A stretch of 64,000 nt of DNA from Crocinitomicaceae bacterium (GTDB lineage Bacteria > Bacteroidota > Bacteroidia > Flavobacteriales_D > Crocinitomicaceae), in contig JAGNZC010000001.1 of assembly GCA_017984635.1 (NCBI GenBank), positions 1 through 64,000 on the forward strand. The letters run 5' to 3'. This document shows, piece by piece, positions 59,748 through 64,000 of the stretch; position 1 is the first letter of the stretch, and every line of letters starts with the position of its first letter. The notes beneath the pieces were generated by a model. That model saw only the letters and a program-made list of their open reading frames with translations, did not search any database and was not told the DNA's origin. The translations under genes were made by a program, and so were the position numbers.

Positions 59748-62519
59748 ATGCGATTATTCAAACACGTTCTCTTATTACTTTGTATTCTTTTTGTTTCAGG
59801 TGTTTTTGCTCAAAAAAAAGCAATTGATCATCAAGTATATGCGGAATGGAAAAAAAATGAAAATCAGATCATCAGTCAGGATGGCCGATATATTGCGTAC
59901 GAAATAAACCCACTTTTTGGTGATGGCTCTGTTTATTTGTATGACACTGAAACAGCTATTTTAGATTCTTTTCCTAGGGGAAAACAAGCTCGTTTTTCAA
60001 TGAATAGTGATTATTTTGTCTATAAAATTGTGCCTGGTTATGATACCCTTAGAATGTGTGAATTAAACAAAATAGACAAAAAAAAATGGCCAAAAGATTC
60101 TCTTGGAATCATTGTGTTGGCTACAAATCAGCGCTTGAAAATTCCAGATATTAAATCTTTCGAAGTGAGTGAATTTCACAATTTACTATCCTATTTTTCG
60201 AATAGCGATACACTTCAAACGACGCCTAATAAACCAAAAAAGTGGTGGGAAAAAACCAAAAAACCGCCTGTGGCCTATAAATCTGACGGAACTGTCTTCA
60301 CTCTTTTTGATCCTATCCGAAATGATAAAAAAACATGGCAGCATGTTACAGATGGTGTAGTCTCCAAAAAAGGGAATTATGTGGCGATTACATCACATCG
60401 CAAAGCAAAAAAAGAAGTTTATCAATTAGATTTGGTAGATTTAGTATCTCAAAAAACGAAACAAATAGCTGCACAAAAATCAGTTATTTCTTCCATCGTT
60501 TTTGCTGAAAACCAACATTTTTTAACCTACTTTTCTAGTGTAGATACAACGGAGCAAAAAATACAGGCGTTCACATTAATCAATATTGATTCTGCATTGA
60601 TTGGAACGACTAACTATGCGAAAGACATTGCAATTTCAGATTCTTTAAAAATGATTTCCCAGCATAGAGTTCCAGTATTTTCTTCGGATAATGCGTTGTT
60701 ATTTTTTGGAGTATCAGAACGCTTCAAAACCCCTAAAAAAGATTCTTTACTTCCATCAGAAATAGCTCATTTGGATATTTGGCATTACAAGGATTTACGC
60801 ATTCAGCCTCAACAATTGGTTCAACTCAAACAAGATGAAAAAAGATCTGATTTGTATGTTTATCATTTGAATTCAGGAAATAGTGTAGCACTTTCAAATG
60901 ACACTTTAAAAGTAGCAAGTTCTAACCACCAAAAAGCAATGGTAGCATTGGGAACCGTTACAGCACCTTATGAAATAGAATACCAATGGGAGAGCGCACA
61001 TCGCAAAGATCATTACCTTGTTTCTTTGGTGGATGGCTCCACTCAATTATTAGCAAAAGGGGTTGCTTTTGATGGTCAATTGTCGCCCAAGGGTTTACAT
61101 TATACGTATTTCAATGCCAATTCAAAAAATTACATTCACATTGATCCAACAACGCGAAAAGAAACGTGTTTAACATGTTCAAATTTATCAATCAACTGGC
61201 AAACAGATAATAACGGAATGCCAATGGAAGCTGATCCATATGGAATTATAGGCTATTCTCGTAGTGAAGATTCATTGTATATTCAAAGTCAAAAAGATGT
61301 ATGGGTGTATTCTTTTTTAAACCAACAATTAGCTTGTATTACTCAAACTCTTGGTGAAAAAAACAAGCAAGAAATTGCCTTGCGTTTATGGGAGAATGAC
61401 AGTGTATATATTGATCACGGGAATGTATACTTTTATGGGTTTGACACAAAATCAAAAGGATTTCATTTGTATGAATTTACTGAAAATCAAGGGATAAAAA
61501 CAGTATATTCTGCCAATAGTTCATTTATTCAATTGGTTCGTTCACCGAATAAAAAGACCTTTATATTGCGCCAATCAACCCTTCAATCTTACCCTGAAGT
61601 AGCGTTTACTCAAAATCATTTTTTAACATTAAAAACTATTTCCAATACGAATCCACAACAAGCGCTCTATAATTGGGCAACAGTTGAATTAGTAAATTGG
61701 AAATCTTACGATGGCATTCCTTTAGAAGGGTTGCTCTACAAACCTGAAAATTTTGATGCAACCAAAAAATACCCGCTTATTCTCTATTATTACGAATTGA
61801 ATTCGGATAATTTACACAGTCATTCCGCCCCAAAACCTACTGCGTCTATTATTCATCCAACAGAATATGCATCTGCAGGTTATTTAGTATTTATTCCAGA
61901 TATTCGATACACAGCAAAAGGTCCGGCAAAATCTGCTTACAATTCAATTATGAGTGGAGTTGATTTTTTATTAAACAAACTTCCAGCAATTGATTCAAAC
62001 AGAATGGGGCTACAGGGTCAAAGTTGGGGAGGTTACCAAACAGCTCAACTCATTACAATGACCAATCGGTTTAAAGCTGCTATGGCAGGAGCGCCTGTTT
62101 CTAATATGACTTCCGCCTATGGAGGAATAAGATGGGGTGCAGGAATTAATCGTCAATTTCAATACGAACGCACGCAAAGTAGAATAGGAAAAACGCTTTG
62201 GGAAGCACCTGAAAAATACATAGAAAATTCGCCTTTGTTCAAAGTGCCTGCCATACAAACGCCCTTGTTAATTATGGCAAATGATAAAGATGGTGCAGTT
62301 CCTTGGTACCAAGGCATTGAAATGTATACAGCAATGCGACGGTTAAATAAACCGTGTTGGATGTTGAATTACAATGGAGATGATCACAATTTAACGAAAA
62401 TGGCTAACAAAATTGATTTAAGTATCAGAATGCGCCAATTTTTTGACCATTATTTATTCGAAAAACCTGCTCCAAAATGGCTGAAAGAGGGCGTTCCGGC
62501 TTTAGAAAAAGTTAAATAG
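59748..62519 (+). CDS. S9-family prolyl oligopeptidase-like peptidase
   Basis: The 923-residue protein has a signal peptide (MRLFKHVLLLLCILFVSGVFAQ), a beta-propeller-like N-terminal two thirds and a C-terminal alpha/beta-hydrolase. The catalytic Ser is in MGLQGQSWGGYQTAQL, the Asp in PLLIMANDKDGAVPWYQG and the His in NYNGDDHNLTK. It would hydrolyse peptides in the periplasm or outside. Longer than typical dipeptidyl peptidase-like S9 members (650-750 aa), because of the extended propeller part. Last gene of the GldE-like/lipoprotein/peptidase run. Confidence 0.9.
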   Translation: MRLFKHVLLLLCILFVSGVFAQKKAIDHQVYAEWKKNENQIISQDGRYIAYEINPLFGDGSVYLYDTETAILDSFPRGKQARFSMNSDYFVYKIVPGYDTLRMCELNKIDKKKWPKDSLGIIVLATNQRLKIPDIKSFEVSEFHNLLSYFSNSDTLQTTPNKPKKWWEKTKKPPVAYKSDGTVFTLFDPIRNDKKTWQHVTDGVVSKKGNYVAITSHRKAKKEVYQLDLVDLVSQKTKQIAAQKSVISSIVFAENQHFLTYFSSVDTTEQKIQAFTLINIDSALIGTTNYAKDIAISDSLKMISQHRVPVFSSDNALLFFGVSERFKTPKKDSLLPSEIAHLDIWHYKDLRIQPQQLVQLKQDEKRSDLYVYHLNSGNSVALSNDTLKVASSNHQKAMVALGTVTAPYEIEYQWESAHRKDHYLVSLVDGSTQLLAKGVAFDGQLSPKGLHYTYFNANSKNYIHIDPTTRKETCLTCSNLSINWQTDNNGMPMEADPYGIIGYSRSEDSLYIQSQKDVWVYSFLNQQLACITQTLGEKNKQEIALRLWENDSVYIDHGNVYFYGFDTKSKGFHLYEFTENQGIKTVYSANSSFIQLVRSPNKKTFILRQSTLQSYPEVAFTQNHFLTLKTISNTNPQQALYNWATVELVNWKSYDGIPLEGLLYKPENFDATKKYPLILYYYELNSDNLHSHSAPKPTASIIHPTEYASAGYLVFIPDIRYTAKGPAKSAYNSIMSGVDFLLNKLPAIDSNRMGLQGQSWGGYQTAQLITMTNRFKAAMAGAPVSNMTSAYGGIRWGAGINRQFQYERTQSRIGKTLWEAPEKYIENSPLFKVPAIQTPLLIMANDKDGAVPWYQGIEMYTAMRRLNKPCWMLNYNGDDHNLTKMANKIDLSIRMRQFFDHYLFEKPAPKWLKEGVPALEKVK

Positions 62520-62609
62520 GCAATAGTAGTTAGTAAATAGGCATTAGATTTAACTGAATCACGATCTAATCATAAGGTCTTTAAATCTTTTTATCCTAAA
62601 ATCAAAAAA

Positions 62610-62855
62610 TTACTGATTGCAATCACAACTTTCACATTCCTCTTTCGTTTCAAAACCAACGGGTGAGCATCCGCTGTATCCGATTAATTCACACGTATTG
62701 GTGCCTTGGTTGTAAAACCATGATTCAAAATAGGCAGCACAAATCGTTCCTGTTTCAGGTGTTGCTGAGCATTTTGTTTGTTGACTATCTGTACAATCTT
62801 TCGTACAACTTACAGAACTAAAAACAATAAAAATAAACACAATCAATTGTTTCAT
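62610..62855 (-). CDS. Kunitz/BPTI-like lipoprotein
   Basis: The 81-residue protein has a lipoprotein signal (MKQLIVFIFIVFSSVSC, Cys17) and a Kunitz-like domain: Cys29, Cys39, Cys55, Cys63, Cys74 and Cys77, with C-x9-C-x15-C-x7-C-x10-C-x2-C. The segment WFYNQGTNTCELIGYSGC closely fits the Kunitz core (YFYN..aglC..f.YGGC), and FETKEEC fits the last helix. The position before the scissile bond is followed by Ala (TGTICA), so an elastase-like target is possible. Kunitz inhibitors block serine proteases. Its ATG overlaps the stop of the TonB receptor gene (ATGA). Confidence 0.78.
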   Translation of the reverse strand: MKQLIVFIFIVFSSVSCTKDCTDSQQTKCSATPETGTICAAYFESWFYNQGTNTCELIGYSGCSPVGFETKEECESCDCNQ

Positions 62856-64000
62856 TTTTGGCGCAATTTAAAGTCAATTTTATAGTAGAATATTGGTAAA
62901 AATCCAAGCTGTTGTTTAATAGCAAACGGGTCAGCAGATGGATCTTTCAAGTTTGGAGCGTAAGTTAAACTTAATAAATTTTGAGTATTTAAAAGATTCA
63001 CTAAATCTAAACCAATTTCATGTGTCGATTTTTTTGAATTGTATTTCCAGCTTATTTTTAAATCAGCTCTAAAATAATCTTTAAATTGACGTTCGTTGTA
63101 CAATGAATCACTGTAAATTACTTCATTGTATAATTTCGATTTTTCTACATCAGCATAGCCATAGCGTTTTCCTCCTGCAACTGTTATTTTTAATCCCAAA
63201 GAAATAATTTGGTTTTCACTTACTTTAAACTCTTTTCCAGCTAATAAATTTGCCACATAACTTCCGTTGTATGACGTATTTCGTGTGATGCCATCACTTC
63301 CTTTGTAGGTTGATTGATAATACGTTCCTGAGAATAAAAAGAAAAATGATTTGTCAAAGTATTTTTGCACAGTTAATTCAATACCATAGTTTGTTCCTGT
63401 TCCCGTATTTTGAAGAGAATCTGGGAAGAAACGTTGGAAACCACCACCCATATTGATCAATGAAAAAGAAGATGGTGCTACTGTCACAGGAATATTGTAC
63501 AAGTATTGGTAATAAACTTCACTTCTAATATTAAATCCTTTATTAAATGATTTTTCATAGCCAATGCCGGTATGGATACTACGTGTAAAATCCATATTTT
63601 TATTGTGGTAAATTTTAGCTCCATTTGGATCTAGTTTGTGGTACGTATAGGTATACAATGGTTGCATACCGCTGTGCATTCCAGCGCCTGCAAAAACGGC
63701 TTGATTTTTATTCATACGGTATTTCCATCCTAAACGAGGCTCTAGAATACTTTGGCTTTTACTTAATGTGAAAAATTGTGCGTGAATACCTGCTGTAAAA
63801 TCCATTTTTTCTGAAATTCTGAATTTCCATTGCGCAAAGGGTTGAAATAAAGCGGCAGAACCTTTGTAATCCCAACGAATAACAAAATTATTATCCGCAA
63901 CAAATTGCTTAGCTGAGTCGATTTGATTCATGAAATAAAAATCAGCATTCCAACCAATTTTTAACAAATGACGTTTGTTGAATTTATGATTGGCACTGAA
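62852..64000 (-). CDS. TonB-dependent receptor, C-terminal part only
   Basis: The frame is open to the right edge, so only about 382 C-terminal residues are seen; the plug domain and start lie outside. The visible part has barrel strands of TonB receptors: FRISEKMDFTAGIHAQFFTL, SILEPRLGWKYRMNKNQAVFAGAGMHSG, GYEKSFNKGFNIRSEVYYQYLYNIPV, YGIELTVQKYFDKSFFFLFSGTYY and a C-terminal PIFYYKIDFKLRQK. These resemble Bacteroidota receptors with an outer-membrane signal domain (carboxypeptidase-like N-terminus). The ligand is unknown. It precedes and overlaps the Kunitz-like gene by four bases. Confidence 0.82.
   Translation of the reverse strand, partial: FSANHKFNKRHLLKIGWNADFYFMNQIDSAKQFVADNNFVIRWDYKGSAALFQPFAQWKFRISEKMDFTAGIHAQFFTLSKSQSILEPRLGWKYRMNKNQAVFAGAGMHSGMQPLYTYTYHKLDPNGAKIYHNKNMDFTRSIHTGIGYEKSFNKGFNIRSEVYYQYLYNIPVTVAPSSFSLINMGGGFQRFFPDSLQNTGTGTNYGIELTVQKYFDKSFFFLFSGTYYQSTYKGSDGITRNTSYNGSYVANLLAGKEFKVSENQIISLGLKITVAGGKRYGYADVEKSKLYNEVIYSDSLYNERQFKDYFRADLKISWKYNSKKSTHEIGLDLVNLLNTQNLLSLTYAPNLKDPSADPFAIKQQLGFLPIFYYKIDFKLRQK

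Noticed and set aside
1..64000. CRISPR array, prophage, insertion sequence or rRNA operon
   Set aside because: No regularly spaced repeats, transposase, phage structural genes or rRNA sequence could be found by eye in either strand.

Overview
The window is a contiguous piece of an AT-rich chromosome from the phylum Bacteroidota, most likely order Flavobacteriales. Support comes from the many start-proximal TAnnTTTG boxes (the Bacteroidota -7 element), weak Shine-Dalgarno sequences, lineage-typical genes (gldE-like CorC protein, DUF6427-like membrane protein, YtxJ/bacillithiol protein, glutamine cyclotransferase, GxxExxY protein, grasp-with-spasm genes) and protein sequences resembling the Fluviicola/Crocinitomicaceae group. 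The genus is a guess. Most of the window is ordinary housekeeping chromosome with short operons and many convergent or divergent neighbours.

Layout. 0-7 kb: partial membrane protein, xseB, an outer-membrane barrel, xseA, then pgk, a MORN-repeat protein, a LysE exporter and a small conserved protein. 7-14 kb: an AddB-like nuclease, a DUF4143 ATPase, a TraB/GumN protein and hutI. 13.8-14.4 kb: tRNA-Leu followed by a stop-interrupted GIY-YIG gene and a second, decayed copy of the tRNA 3' half with its terminator, the geometry left by an element that entered a tRNA gene. 14.4-23.4 kb: acetyltransferase, yraN, the acpP-fabF-rnc operon, purN-marC, an aldehyde dehydrogenase of the aminomuconate-semialdehyde type, an envelope pair and an rluB-like pseudouridine synthase.

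23.5-32.1 kb is the accessory region. All genes are on the minus strand and form one RiPP biosynthesis/export locus of the grasp-with-spasm kind. In transcription order it has two tandem short precursor peptides (48 and 47 aa, shared MKNFEEKAI leader, GG/AG cleavage motif), a perfect inverted repeat, a secreted 233-aa protein, an ATP-grasp ligase, two tiny translationally coupled ORFs, a SPASM-domain maturase that looks split into two ORFs, a C39-peptidase ABC transporter, a GxxExxY gene with its own repeat-like flank, an HlyD-type adaptor and a TolC-type channel. The inferred route is: precursor made, cross-linked by the ATP-grasp and SPASM enzymes, leader cut by the C39 domain, core exported through ABC-HlyD-TolC. 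The block from about 28.8 to 32.0 kb is markedly richer in A+T and Asn/Lys/Ile codons than its surroundings, which fits horizontal acquisition.

32.5-64 kb: methyltransferase, cysS, tryptophan 2,3-dioxygenase, aspS, an acyl-CoA carboxylase beta subunit, an ECF sigma/anti-sigma pair, an Ig-like lipoprotein, a free-methionine-sulfoxide-reductase-like GAF protein, a 3'-5' exonuclease, paired small lipoproteins, pheS-ytxJ-glutamine cyclotransferase, an FtsE-like ATPase, a giant TPR protein with a partner barrel, dksA-like/lspA, DUF6427-purQ-purD-gldE-like genes, an S9 peptidase, a bacterial Kunitz-like lipoprotein and the C-terminal part of a TonB-dependent receptor cut by the window edge.
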